A stretch of DNA of 64,000 nucleotides, taken from assembly GCA_948144175.1 (NCBI GenBank), contig CANXME010000106.1, positions 682,001 through 746,000 on the forward strand. Reading direction: 5' to 3'. Positions 33,610 through 44,230 of the stretch are shown here, one piece after another; the first letter of the stretch is position 1, and each line of letters starts with the position of its first letter. This DNA is from Closterium sp. NIES-65 (lineage: Eukaryota > Streptophyta > Zygnematophyceae > Desmidiales > Closteriaceae). Below the pieces are notes generated by a model. The model was given only the letters and a program-made list of their open reading frames with translations, did no database searches and had not been told where the DNA came from. The position numbers and the translations under genes are program-made.

Positions 33610-34423
33610 TGGTTGTCAGAGCAGGTTGGTCCTGGCCTGTGGGCCCGACCAAAGCTTTCGCTGCTGAATTTCTGGTCACGCGCCACGGGCGCGTGACGTT
33701 TTTATTTTCTACCCGTCGCGGACCCGCCCCCTTTGGCGCCCGCGGCGGTGCTCTTGGCGCCCGCGGACCCGCCTTCGGCGCCCGCGGCGGTGCTCTTGGC
33801 GCCCGCGGACCCGCCTCTGGCGCCCGCGGCGGTGCCCTGCGCCATCGCGGACCCGCCCCTGGCGCCCGTGGCGGTGCCCTTGAGCCGCCGCGGACCCGCC
33901 CCTGGCGCCTGCGACGGTGCTCTCCGCACCTGCATTCCCTGAAGCCGCCCCTGACACCACTGCACCGACACCTTTTCGCCGCTCTGCGGCTTTCTTCCTT
34001 CCCACCCCCCTCCTCCTTTGTCTCCCTGCAGCCGCGGGGAGGAGGGTATGGGGGTGGAGGGTGTTGGAGTGTGGGTCGTACCCTTCCCTTCCCCTCCTCC
34101 TCCTTTTGTTCCCACTGCTGCAGCTGCCGCTGGGGGGGAGGGTGTGAGGGTGTGGGGGAGCAGGGGGAGAGGCGCCGGGGTGAAGGGTGTGAGGCAACCA
34201 GCAGCCGTCCCTCCACCTCTCCTCTCTTCCCCCCCTCTCTACTGCTCCTGCAGCAGTGTGGGGGAGGGGAGGGAGGAGGGTGAGGTGATGGAGGGGGTGA
34301 CCAGTTAGTGTCTGCCCGCCTGCAGTACCTGCTGTTGCTTGGTTATTATCTTGCTTGTGTTGCTTGTGTACCCCTGCAAGTTGTGTTCTGCACAAACTTC
34401 TGCTGCATGCAGTTATGGGGGAG

Positions 34424-34667
34424 TGTCAGACTTTATATTATTTATATTTGTAACTGCCTGTAGCTGTAGTTAGTGTAGTTATTGCAAATTTTGTTAGGTG
34501 GTGCACCCTTTTGTTTCCTATACTATATGTTCTTTGAACCTATAGTGCAACCCACCTTTTCTCCTTTCACAACTTTCTCGACTCTCCCCCTTGGGCCCAA
34601 CTCACTCGATACCTAAGTTGGGCCTAGGCTCCTAAGCCTAGGCCCTTACGTTCTTATTACTTTCACA
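34424..34667 (+). repeat. R9 3' LTR, 244 bp
   Basis: Same sequence as 33366-33609, with the palindrome at 34620-34645; followed by CTTGG. Confidence 0.93.
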
Positions 34668-35027
34668 CTTGGATGTTGAGGCCGAGGTATTGCGTGACGA
34701 TGGATGAGACCGTGAGAGTAAGGTCCTTTTGCAGCTCCCCTTCAAACCAAGTAGTGACGCCGTCGGTCGACCCGATATAGAGAAAGTCGTCCACGTAGAC
34801 GATGAGCAGAATGTAGTCGTCGCCTTTCGTGAGCGGTACATGCCCTGGTCGTGCGGTAGCTGGCTGAATCCGATGCGGATGAGTCTAGCGTGCAGATATT
34901 GTTGCCACAGTCTCGGGGTCTGTTTGATGCCGTGCAGGGACTTTAGCAGCTGACACACTTGGTTAGGGTCTCCGTTTGAACCGTGTGGTAGCTCGACGAA
35001 GATTTCGGCGTCAACAGGTGCGTAAAG

Positions 35028-35163
35028 TGTCAGAACATATATACAGTTCATACTGTTGTGTAGGCTGTAGTGGGGTATCCTATAGGGGGTACAACCCAGT
35101 TAGGGTTTGCTACTTGTACTGATTTCATTTTCATAGTCATCATTCCTGTTTTCTTATTTCACA
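35028..35163 (+). repeat. R10 5' LTR, 136 bp
   Basis: TGTCAGAACATATATAC...TTATTTCACA, same as 42190-42325. Core TAGGCTGTAGTGGGGTA and GTACAA/TTGTAC pair (35088-35119). Confidence 0.95.
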
Positions 35164-35174
35164 TGGTATAGAGC
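35164..35174 (+). other. R10 primer-binding site, one base short
   Basis: TGGTATAGAGC, the same 11-base variant as in R5. Confidence 0.8.
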
Positions 35175-36113
35175 GGGTCCTGCCTTAGGACCGTTTTCTG
35201 GGCCCACCAACGCGCGCCCCGAGGCGCGCCCATTTTTTTTAGCGACCCCTCGGGTCGCCTTTTCACTCGCGGCCCGCCGCCTCCCCTGACGCGGCTTTGC
35301 CGCCTCCCCTGACGCGGCCCAGCCGCCTCCCTTGACGCGGCCCCGCCGCCTCTCTTAACGCGGCCCCGCCGCCTCCCTTGCACGGCCCCGCCGCCTCCCT
35401 TGACGCGGCCTCGCCGCCTCCCCTGACGCGGCCCCGCCGCCTCCCCTGACGCGGCCCTGCCGCCTCCCTTGACGCGGTTCCGCCGCCTCCCCTGACGCGG
35501 CCCCGCCGCCTCCCTTGACGCGGCCCCGCCGCCTCCCCTGACGCGGCCCCGCCTCTACTGCCGACGGCCCCGCCGCTGCACTCTACGGCCCGCCGCTGCA
35601 CCCTGCCGGCCCGCCGCTGCTCCTGCCGGCCCGCCGCTGCACTCTACAGCCCGCCGCTGCACCCTACCGGCCCGCAGCTGCTCCTGCCGGCCCGCCGCTG
35701 CACCTGCCGGCCAGCCGCTGCACCCTACGGCCCGCCACTTGCACCTGCCGGCCCGCCGCTGCACCTGCCGGCCCGACGCTGCACCTGCCGGCCCGACGCT
35801 GCACCTGCCGGCCCGAGCCGCCCCAGCAGCCGAGCCGCCCGGGACCCGAGCCGCCCTGCCGCCGAGCCGCCCGGGAGCCGAGCCGCCCTGCACCCGAGCC
35901 GCCCAGCCGCCGAGCCGCCCGAGAGCCGAGCCGCCCTGCGCCCGAGCCGCCCAGCCGTCGAGCCGCCCGGGAGCCGAGCAGCTGTGTACCCGAGCCGCCC
36001 GGTCACTGAGCCGCCTTTCTGCTGCCTGCACGACCTGCCCTGCCTGGTGAGCACAGTCCCACTGACACTGCGAGCTCTTTCCCTACCGCTTGCACTGCGT
36101 CACTGTCGTCACC
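35175..36113 (+). repeat. R10 GC-rich leader
   Basis: Same architecture as the R5 leader. The first block (about 35270-35560) is a regular tandem array of roughly 23-25 bp around GACGCGGCCCCGCCGCCTCC, then GGCCCGCCGCTGCACC and GAGCCGCCCGGGAGCC types. CTGGTGAG at 36044-36051 as in R5. Confidence 0.75.
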
Positions 36114-39100
36114 ATGGCTACCCCTAGTGTCCTAGCTTTTGACGCTGAGGGTCGCGCCATTGATTTTGAGGTCTGGTTAGATGACCTGCAGCTGTTCTTA
36201 CAGTGCGACAGGGCTGACGACCTTTCTCTCTTTGACCTCACCTCTGGCGCCTCTCCTGCTCCTGCTGCTGATGCTGAACCCGCTGTCCGCTCTAAGTGGG
36301 CCACCCGCGATGCTGCTGCACGTCTTGCTGTGCGTCGCCACCTCCCTACCTCTGAGCGTGCGCACTTTAGTCAGTACAAGAGTGCTCAGACCTTGTACGA
36401 CGCTGTAGTTGCGCGCTACTCCTCCCCTGCCACTGCTGCACTGAGCCGTCTCATGCTTCCCTACCTCTTTCCTGACCTCTCTGCCTTTCCCACTGTCGCT
36501 GACCTCATTACGCACCTCCGCACTAGTGACACTCGCTACCGCGCCTTCCTGCTGAGTTCTGCGCTAAGAACCCCCCCCCCATGTACATCGCTCTCTACTA
36601 CGTAGTCGTGCGCCTCCTTGACTCCCTTCGCGTCGTCAGGGACCACTTTCTCGCAGTCTGTCCCACCACTCTCACCGTCGACCTCCTCGAGAAGGCCCTC
36701 CTTGCAGCGGAGAAGAGCATAGTCGCTGTAGGTGCTTCTCGTGGTGACCCTCGCACCCCCATCTTTGAGGGGTGCTCTCCTTCCCCCTTGCTCCCCTCTG
36801 TTGCCTCTGCTGCTGCTGCCGACGTGCTTGGTCTTGAGTCGGTCGGCGCGGCGTCTGCCCCTAGTGGGAGACGTCGCTCCAGCAAGGGCAAGGGAGGCAA
36901 GGGCGCGGGTGGAGCTGGGGGGGGCGGTGGCGGTGGCGGCGGTGGAGGCGGAGGGAGTGGGGGTGGCGGCAGGACTAGTGGCGGGGGTGGTGGTGGGGGT
37001 GGTGGCAGCAGCGGCGGAGACGGTGGTGGTGGTGCCAGCGGTGGTGGTGGAGGCAGCGGCAGAGGTGGAGGCGGCGGAGGTGGAGGCGGTGGAGGCGGCA
37101 GCGGAGGAGGCAGTAGTGGTGGAGGAGGTGGAGCTGGTCGGGGTGGTACCCAGCAGCGTAGCGGCAGTGGTGGTGGCCAGCGCTCGCACCGGCAGCAGCA
37201 GCAGCGCTCGCGGGACATCCCTTCGCCTCAGCAGCTTCGTGAGTGGTACGCTGGGCGTCAGAGGGGTGGGGGTCAGGTCCCTGCACCTACGTTCTTCGTT
37301 CTGGCGACCGCGCGGGTGAGCAGTGTGGGGGTGCCCACGCCACCCAGCGCTGCTTTGGCCGCCTCACGGACGCTTGGCGTCAGCAGTTCCCTGGGGCTAG
37401 TGAGATCCCTCGCTGGGATGAGCTTCTCAGGGCTGGTGTAGCGATCTTTGATCTTGATTTTGATGCTATCCTTACTGCCATGTATGTTGTGGATTATAGT
37501 GAGGAGAATGAGGGTTACCGCTGTTTCCAGCCCGACCCGGGCATTGGTACTGCTGCGCTAGGTGCTTGTGAGGCTGCTGCTCTAGGTGCCAGTGCGTCTG
37601 CGCTCTCAGGTACTGGTGAGACTGCGCTCTCAGGTACTGAGTCGTCCTCGTCCTCCCTCACTTTCACACTTGACTCCGGAGCTTCTCGCTCCTTCTTTCG
37701 AGACCGCACTACCCTTTCGCCGCTCGACAGGCCGGTTGCGGTCTCCCTTGCTGATCCCTCTGGGGGTCCTGTCCTGTCTCACTTCTCCACTGTCCTCCCG
37801 TGTCCGGCTGCCCCTTCGGGCACCCTGTCGGGTCTGTACCTTCCCTCGTTCTCTACGAACTTGGTGAGTGGAGCAGACCTGCAGGATGGGGGTGTTCACC
37901 AGTTCACTCCTGCGCGTCAGCGGGTGACCCACTGCACGGAGGCTCGCACAGGCCGACACCTGGCCACGTTCTCGCGTCGGCCGGGGTCGAGTCTCTACAC
38001 CCTGACCGTTGAGTCTCCTCCTGTCCCTGCGTCTGGTCAGGTGGCTGCGTCGGGTCAGGTACTTGCTGCTGCGTCCCGGTCAGGTCCTGAGTCTGCCCCC
38101 TGTTCTTGTCGCCTCCTGTCTCACGAGACTCTCCTGTGGCACCACCGTCTTGGCCACCCCTCCTTGCCCCGTCTTCGGAGCATGGCTTCCCGTGTCCTTG
38201 TCTCTGGTCTTCCCCAGTCTCTCCCTCCTCTCCCCTCAGGGCCAGGACCTTCCTGTGTCCCCTGTGTCGAGGGTCGCCTCCGGGCTACTCCTCACTCCTC
38301 CCACTTCCCCCCGACAGAGGCTCCCCTGCAGACGCTTCACATGGATGTGTGGGGCCCAGCCCCCGTCCGTGGGCAGGGTTACGAGCGCTACTTCCTGTTG
38401 GTGGTTGACGACTACTCGCGTTACACCACAGTCCTCCCCTTGCGCAGCAAGGGTGCGGTCACTGAGGTGCTGATCGACTGGATCCGCGAGGCTCGTCTCC
38501 AGCTGAGGAAGAGCTTCGGCTCGGACTTTCCTGTTCTGCGTCTGCACTCTGACAGAGGCGGAGAGTTCTCTTCTCGCCTTCTGCGAGACTACTGTCGTGC
38601 ACGGGGGATCCGCCAGACCTTCACGCTTCCGGACTCACCACAGCAAAATGGGATTGCTGAGCGCCGCATTGGCATGGTCATGGATGTCGCTCGTACGTCC
38701 ATGATGCATGCGGCTGCCCCCCATTTTCTGTGGCCGTTTGCGGTGAGGTACGCGGCGCATCAGCTCAACCTTCACCCCCGGGTCTCTCGGCCTGCGATGT
38801 CCCCAGCCTTGCTGTGGACGGGGAAGGTTGGCGATGCGTCTGTGTTCCGTGTCTGGGGATCTCGGGCGTTTGTACGCGACTTGTCTGCGGACAAGCTGTC
38901 CCCCCGTGCTGCTCCCTGTGTCTTCCTTGGCTTCCCTACTGACGCCCCAGGGTGGCAGTTTTACCACCCCTCCTCTCGTCGTGTTCTGTCCTCCCAGGAC
39001 GTCACGTTCGACGAGTCAGTCCCCTTCTACCGTCTCTTCCCCTACCGCACTCCTTCCCTCCCCCCTCCCCCGGACTTCCTTGTGCCGGTTTCCCCCCCGG

Positions 39101-41984
39101 TAGACCCCCTCCCCCCTCAGGTTCCTGCCCCCTCAGGTGTGTCCCAGGTAGACGCCGTTGACCCGGTCGAGGTTACTGGTGACTCTGGTGCTGCTGCGGG
39201 TGCTGAGCCTGGGGGTGCTGACTCTGGGGGTACTGTGCGCGGGGGTGCTGGGCCTGGGGGTGCTACTGCGGTGGGGGCGGAGCCTGGGGGTGCTGAGCCG
39301 GGGGGTGCTGTGACTGGAGGTGCTGAGTCTGGGGGTGCTGAGTCGGGAGCTGCTGAGCCTGGGGGTACTGAGCTGGGAGCTGCTGAGCCTGGGGGTGCTG
39401 CGCCTAGAGCTGCTGAGCCTGGAGTTTCTCCTACTGCTGCGTCTCGCCGGGAGCCCCTCTCTCCACCGGAGCTGCGCGAGTGGTTCGCTCGCCGCTGGAG
39501 GCGTGCTGCTGAGTCTAGAGGTGCCGCTGGAGCTGGAGCTGGAGCTTCTTCGACCGTCGAGGGTGCGGGTGCTGCCGGTCCCGGAGCTGCTGGACCTGCG
39601 GGTCCTCCTGGAGCTGAGCTGCTGAGGGCGTTCGTGCTGAGCCTGCTGCTGTTGGTCCTGCCGCTGGAGGTGTGGGTGGCGCTGGTGCTGTCGCTGAGGG
39701 TGCTGGTGCTGTCCCTGTTGAGTCTGGAGCTGCCGCGCGGCCTCGGCCGTACTTCGTTCCGCTCCTGCAGCAGGTTCTTGGTCTTTCTCCTCCAGTAGAG
39801 GGTCCACCGCCTGTCCAGTCGCAGTCCCTACTGGAGCCTTCCTCTCCACTGCCTGCTCCCTCTCCTTACGCTGGTCCTACCGGAGGTCTTGCTGAGCGTC
39901 GTGAGCCTGCGTCTCGTCCCGCGTCGCCTGTTCGTGCTGCTCGCGCTAGTGGTCGCAGTTCGCGTCAGCGTCCTCCTCCTATCCCTGGCACGCACAAGAT
40001 GTCTCTGCGTCCGTCCACTGCTCCTCTGCGTGCCCCTTTGCCTTCTCCTCCTGAGTCCTCTCTTCCTGCGCTTGCCGACCCTGAGTCGGACTCTCTTCGC
40101 GCTGCGAGTCCTACTGTCACGCGTCTGCTTGCTACTGTCGTCACTGACCCCTCTTTTGAGTCCACTGCTGCGTCTGCTCTGGTCGCTGAGCTCGTTGACT
40201 TTGCTACTCGCTGTCGTCTTGACTACGCTGCTAGTCTTGTTGCTGAGTCTGTGTCTGTCTGTCCTCCGTCCGTCGGGGGTGAGTGTGCTCTTGGCACGGA
40301 CGTCCTAGAGGACAGGCAGGAGGAGTTACAGTGTCTAGCGGCTGCTTCACCTCATCTCGCGTCTGTACTGCTTGCCCCTGAGGGAGACCCGGATGCACTA
40401 GACATCCCGACTCCGCGTTCTTACGCGGAGGCCGTAGAGGGTCCCTACTCCTCTCAGTTGCAGGCAGCTATGGATGCAGAGATGGCTTCCTGGAAGTCCA
40501 CAGACACCTACGTTGACGCAGTTCCCCCTCCTGGGGCGAACATCGTCAGTGGCATGTGGATCTTCAGGGTGAAGCGGCCGCCGGGCTCTCCACCTGTCTT
40601 CAAGGCACGGTACGTTGCTCGTGGCTTCAGTCAGCGGCAGGGAGTTGACTACTTTCAGACCTTCTCTCCCACCCCGAAGATGACCACTCTTCGGGTGCTG
40701 CTGCACATAGCCGCTCAGCGCGACTACGAGCTTCACTCTCTCGACTTCAGCACTGCGTTCCTGTAGGGTAGCCTGCACGAGGAGATCTGGCTGCGCCGTC
40801 CGCCTGGCTTCACTAGGACTTTCCCTCCTGGCACCCAGTGGAGCCTCCGACGGCCAGTCTACGGTCTCCGCCAGGCACCGCGTGAGTGGCACGACACACT
40901 GAGGACTACGCTTGCGGCTCTTGGGTTTGCTCCCTCTACTGCTGACCCGTCGCTGTTTCTTCGCACCGACGCTTCCCTGCCGCCGTTCTACATCCTCGTG
41001 TACGTCGACGACTTGGTCTTTGCCACAGCGGACACTGCTGGACTCGCCTACGTCAAGTCCGAGCTGCTGAAGAGACACACGTGCACAGACCTGGGTGAAC
41101 TGCGCAGCTACCTTGGCTTGCAGATCACTCGGGACAGAGCACGCCGCACCATCACCTTGACTCAGTCACACATGGTGCAGCAGGTCCTTCAGCGCTTCGG
41201 CTTCACGTACTCCTCGCCTCAGGCCACTCCTCTGCCTACTCGCCACTCACTCTCAGCTCTGCCTTCGGATGAGTCCGTAGAGTCGAGTGGTCCGTATGCA
41301 GAGCTTGTTGGCTGCCTCATGTACCTGATGACCTGCACAGGACCTGACCTCGCATACCCTCTGAGCATCCTTGCACGCTATGTTGCTCCTGGGAGACACC
41401 GACCAGAGCACATGGCTGCAGCGAAGAGGGTATTGCGCTACCTGTGCAGTACGTCGGGCATGGGGCTAGTGCTTGGAGGGCGCAGTCCAGTGGTCCTTAC
41501 AGGCCACGCGGACGCTTCTTGGGCTGACGACCAGGCTACGCAGCGGTCGTCACAGGGTTACACCTTCAGCCTTGGTTCCGGCTCTGTCTCGTGGCAGTCT
41601 ACTCGCTTGTCTTCGGTTCTCGGCTCCAGTTGTGAGGCTGAGATCTACGCCGGGGCCATGGCTGCACAGGAGCTTCGCTGGCTCACCTACCTGCTGACTG
41701 ACCTTGGAGAGCTGCCTCGTTCTCCTCCAGTGCTGTACGTAGACAACAAGGCCATGCTGGCCTTGTGTCGAGAGCAGCGCTTGGAGCACAGAACGAAACA
41801 CATTGCTCTCCGCTACTTCCTTGCTCGTGAGCTGCAGCAGCGTGGTCAGTTGCGACTTGCGTACGTGGCCTCTGAGGCCAACACTACTGATGTGTTCACC
41901 AAGGCACTTGCGCCTTGTGACCATCAGCGCTTTTGTACCCAGCTGGGTCTTGTGCCTGTCTTGCCTCACTTGCTCTCTTCTTGA
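36114..41984 (+). pseudogene. R10 gag-pol polyprotein, near R5 but broken four times
   Basis: Same order and almost the same sequence as the R5 polyprotein, starting MATPSVLAFDAEG at 36114. Lesions seen against R5: a 4-base deletion near 36545 in gag; a 1-base deletion near 37273 before the Cys/His segment; a 1-base deletion near 39616 in the linker; and a TAG at 40764-40766 (CAG in R5) after the RT motif FSTAFL. Integrase retains the second catalytic Asp (HSDRGGEF near 38548) that R5 lacks. From about 40767 to the TGA at 41982-41984 RT and RNase H are open, with YVDD near 41000 and SSCEAEIYA near 41635. If the sequence is accurate the element cannot make a full polyprotein, although its LTRs look brand new. 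Confidence 0.92.
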
Positions 41985-42189
41985 CTTTACTTGTACTGTG
42001 ACATATATACACCTGCTCTTGCTTGTTTTGCTTTATATATATGTCTGTACTCTTGCATGTGAACTGGACTTTGGCCTTGCTCTTGTGCTCGGACTGTGTG
42101 GTGACTTTGTGATCCACCCTGAGCTTTGTTTTGCTTTGCTTGACTGGTCTTGTGACCCCTAGTTCTCCCCCACTTTGCCTATGGGGGTG

Positions 42190-42325
42190 TGTCAGAACAT
42201 ATATACAGTTCATACTGTTGTGTAGGCTGTAGTGGGGTATCCTATAGGGGGTACAACCCAGTTAGGGTTTGCTACTTGTACTGATTTCATTTTCATAGTC
42301 ATCATTCCTGTTTTCTTATTTCACA
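42190..42325 (+). repeat. R10 3' LTR, 136 bp
   Basis: Same as 35028-35163, preceded by the PPT ATGGGGGTG (42181-42189), followed by TAAAG. Confidence 0.95.
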
Positions 42326-43883
42326 TAAAGAAAGGCATTGGCGACATCAATTAGCCGTATTTTCTTCTTCTTCATGGCGGCGATCACGAGGAGAATTCGT
42401 AGCGAAGTGTGTCGGCTGACCGGTGCGAACGTCTTGGTGAAATCGCGTCTGTGCTCTTGGTCGAAACCGCGTACGACCCAAGGCGCCTTAAATTTGTCGA
42501 TGGTGCCGTCTGCCTTTGTTTTCACACGGAAGACCTATTTTCCAGTGAGTACCGTTTTGTTGCGTGCCACGCCGATGGGAACGATTTTCCAGGTGTTCCA
42601 TTCTTCTAGCGCTTTGTCGGAAACTCCCCTCTCCCATGGTTGTTGTATCTCTCTCCCAGCCTATTCCCTCCTGCTGCCTTGCTCCCTTACTGCACTGCTC
42701 AGGTATCCGTGTGCCAACCCAGCCCTTTTGCTGTGCCCTCGCTTCTCCTGCTCTTCTCTCCCACCATCCTGCACATGGTTCCATCCTACGGCTCCCCTTA
42801 CCCTCCTCTCTGCCCCACTCCTTCCTCCCGTGTGGTCTTTACCCCACTTTCTCCTTCCCTTTGCCTTCATCCTTCCTTTTCTCAGTACCTCCTACTGCGG
42901 GGGCACCCACTGGAGCAAAGATGGGTTTACCCCTGGGAGGAGGATGATGAAAGGCCAGCAGTGTACGCCGAGCAGGAGGAGATCTGGCTGCCAGCAGAGC
43001 GTGAGGAGGAATCGGTGGACAAGAAGCGGGAAGACTTCGACTGGCTAGAAGAGGCAATTGCGAGGCAGCGGCGCCGAGAGCGAGAAGAGAGGGAGTTTGG
43101 CTACAGCGGCTTCGCCCTCATGGCAGCAACGAAAGAGACAGCTTCGGTCACGGAGACAGCAGGAAGTGAGCACACGGGTAGCAACACAGAGACAGGAGGG
43201 GCAACGGCCATGGGAAGGGAGGAGGCAGAGCAGCCGACCGTGAAGGAAGAGCCAGCGCAGCAGGCAGAGCGACAGCCAGAGTGGGTAATCGGAGAAGGGG
43301 TGTCGGAGGAGGACGCCACGAAGTTGAAAGAAGTCATGGCTAGGCACTGGGCCGCGTTCGCATACTCACTGAAGGAGGTTGGGCGGTGCAACATGGCGGT
43401 GGTCACGTTGGATTTGAGGACAGACATCCCACTGTATCAGCGGCGGCGACGCATGACAGCGGAAGAGACACAGATATGTAAGGAGAAATGTGAGGAGCTG
43501 CTGGCGGCAGGCTTCATCCGAAAATCGAATTCAGAATACGCAGCGCCCATGGTGGTAGCAGCACGAACAGACCTGATAGGCATGGTGCTTTCCAAGAGAA
43601 TGTGTGGGGATTACCGGGGCCTCAACAAAATCATGATCATGAAAAGGTATCGGACGCCAATGCCGGACGAAATCTTTGATCTGCTAGCCGAAGCGCCCGT
43701 GTTCACTACGCTAGACTTGCGTCAGGGGTTTAACCAGATCCCCATAGCCAAAGCAGACAAGAAGAAGACAGGGTTTCATGGGCCAGACGGGCAATACGAA
43801 TGGAACTTCCTGCCCTTCAGGCTGAAGACCGCATTGCCAGAGTTCCAGCGGGTCATGGACCAGGTGCTGCGGGAGGTTAAGAA

Positions 43884-44022
43884 TGTCAGAGGTCCACTGG
43901 TGATCCCCGATTGATCCTAGGGAAGGGTTACAGGCGCGTTTGCCTGGGGGGTTATGGGCGCACTGACCCGCTACTGAAACAAGCCCTTTTATCCCAATGG
44001 TCTAGTGGTTGGGATTCTGACA
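43884..44022 (+). repeat. R12 5' LTR, 139 bp
   Basis: TGTCAGAGG...GATTCTGACA; identical to 44092-44230. Confidence 0.95.
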
Positions 44023-44067
44023 TGGTATCAGAGCGAAGGTCTCGGGTTCGAATCCCGGTGTATGCAC
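43991..44067 (+). other. tRNA-like segment with Pol III A and B boxes across LTR/PBS/leader of R12
   Basis: TGGTCTAGTGG (43998-44008, inside the LTR) matches the A-box pattern and the D arm of Glu/Asp-type tRNAs. GGTTCGAATCC (44045-44055, in the leader) is a full B box and T arm, with TCGGG/CCCGG stem. Between them TCTGA-CATGGTA-TCAGA forms a 5-bp stem with 7-base loop made of the LTR end and the PBS. The acceptor sides do not pair, so it is not a functional tRNA gene. The nearest downstream T-run is TTTT at 44195-44198 in the 3' LTR. Pol III use is inference. Confidence 0.75.
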
Positions 44068-44091
44068 TTCGGGCATCCCAGTGCGGGGGGG

Positions 44092-44230
44092 TGTCAGAGG
44101 TCCACTGGTGATCCCCGATTGATCCTAGGGAAGGGTTACAGGCGCGTTTGCCTGGGGGGTTATGGGCGCACTGACCCGCTACTGAAACAAGCCCTTTTAT
44201 CCCAATGGTCTAGTGGTTGGGATTCTGACA
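44092..44230 (+). repeat. R12 3' LTR, 139 bp
   Basis: Identical to 43884-44022; followed by AAGAA. Confidence 0.95.

Larger units (their letters stand above)
33366..34667 (+). mobile_element. R9: 1.3-kb non-autonomous LTR element (same family as R6)
   Basis: LTRs 33366-33609 and 34424-34667 (244 bp each, reading the same), target duplication CTTGG (33361-33365 and 34668-34672), PBS-like TGGTTGTCAGAGC at 33610-33622, PPT TTATGGGGGAG at 34413-34423. The 814-bp interior is GC-rich tandem repeat (GGCGCCCGCGG core) then C/T-rich sequence, without gag or pol. Interrupts R8 between the YVDD box and RNase H. Confidence 0.94.
35028..42325 (+). mobile_element. R10: young short-LTR Ty1/copia element with broken gag-pol
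   Basis: A 7298-bp element, with 136-bp LTRs that I read as identical, target duplication TAAAG (35023-35027 and 42326-42330), PBS, GC-rich leader, PPT. The interior is close to R5 throughout, but the LTRs are clearly different from those of R5. Inserted in the RT of R8. Confidence 0.95.
43884..44230 (+). mobile_element. R12: 347-bp mini-LTR element (SMART/TRIM type) with tRNA-like junction
   Basis: Two identical 139-bp LTRs (43884-44022, 44092-44230) flank only 69 bp. Target duplication AAGAA (43879-43883 and 44231-44235). Removing it restores the gypsy RT frame just before YIDD. PBS TGGTATCAGAGC at 44023-44034 is perfect, and a G-run PPT (44085-44091) precedes the 3' LTR. There is no coding capacity. 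Size and organisation resemble the SMART/TRIM class known from plants. The end of the LTR, PBS and leader together carry tRNA-like A and B boxes (separate entry). Confidence 0.94.

Noticed and set aside
43991..44067. Functional tRNA gene
   Set aside because: A and B boxes are present, but the 7-base acceptor sides do not pair, position 33 would be A, and the sequence belongs to a repeated mini-LTR element spanning its LTR/PBS junction.
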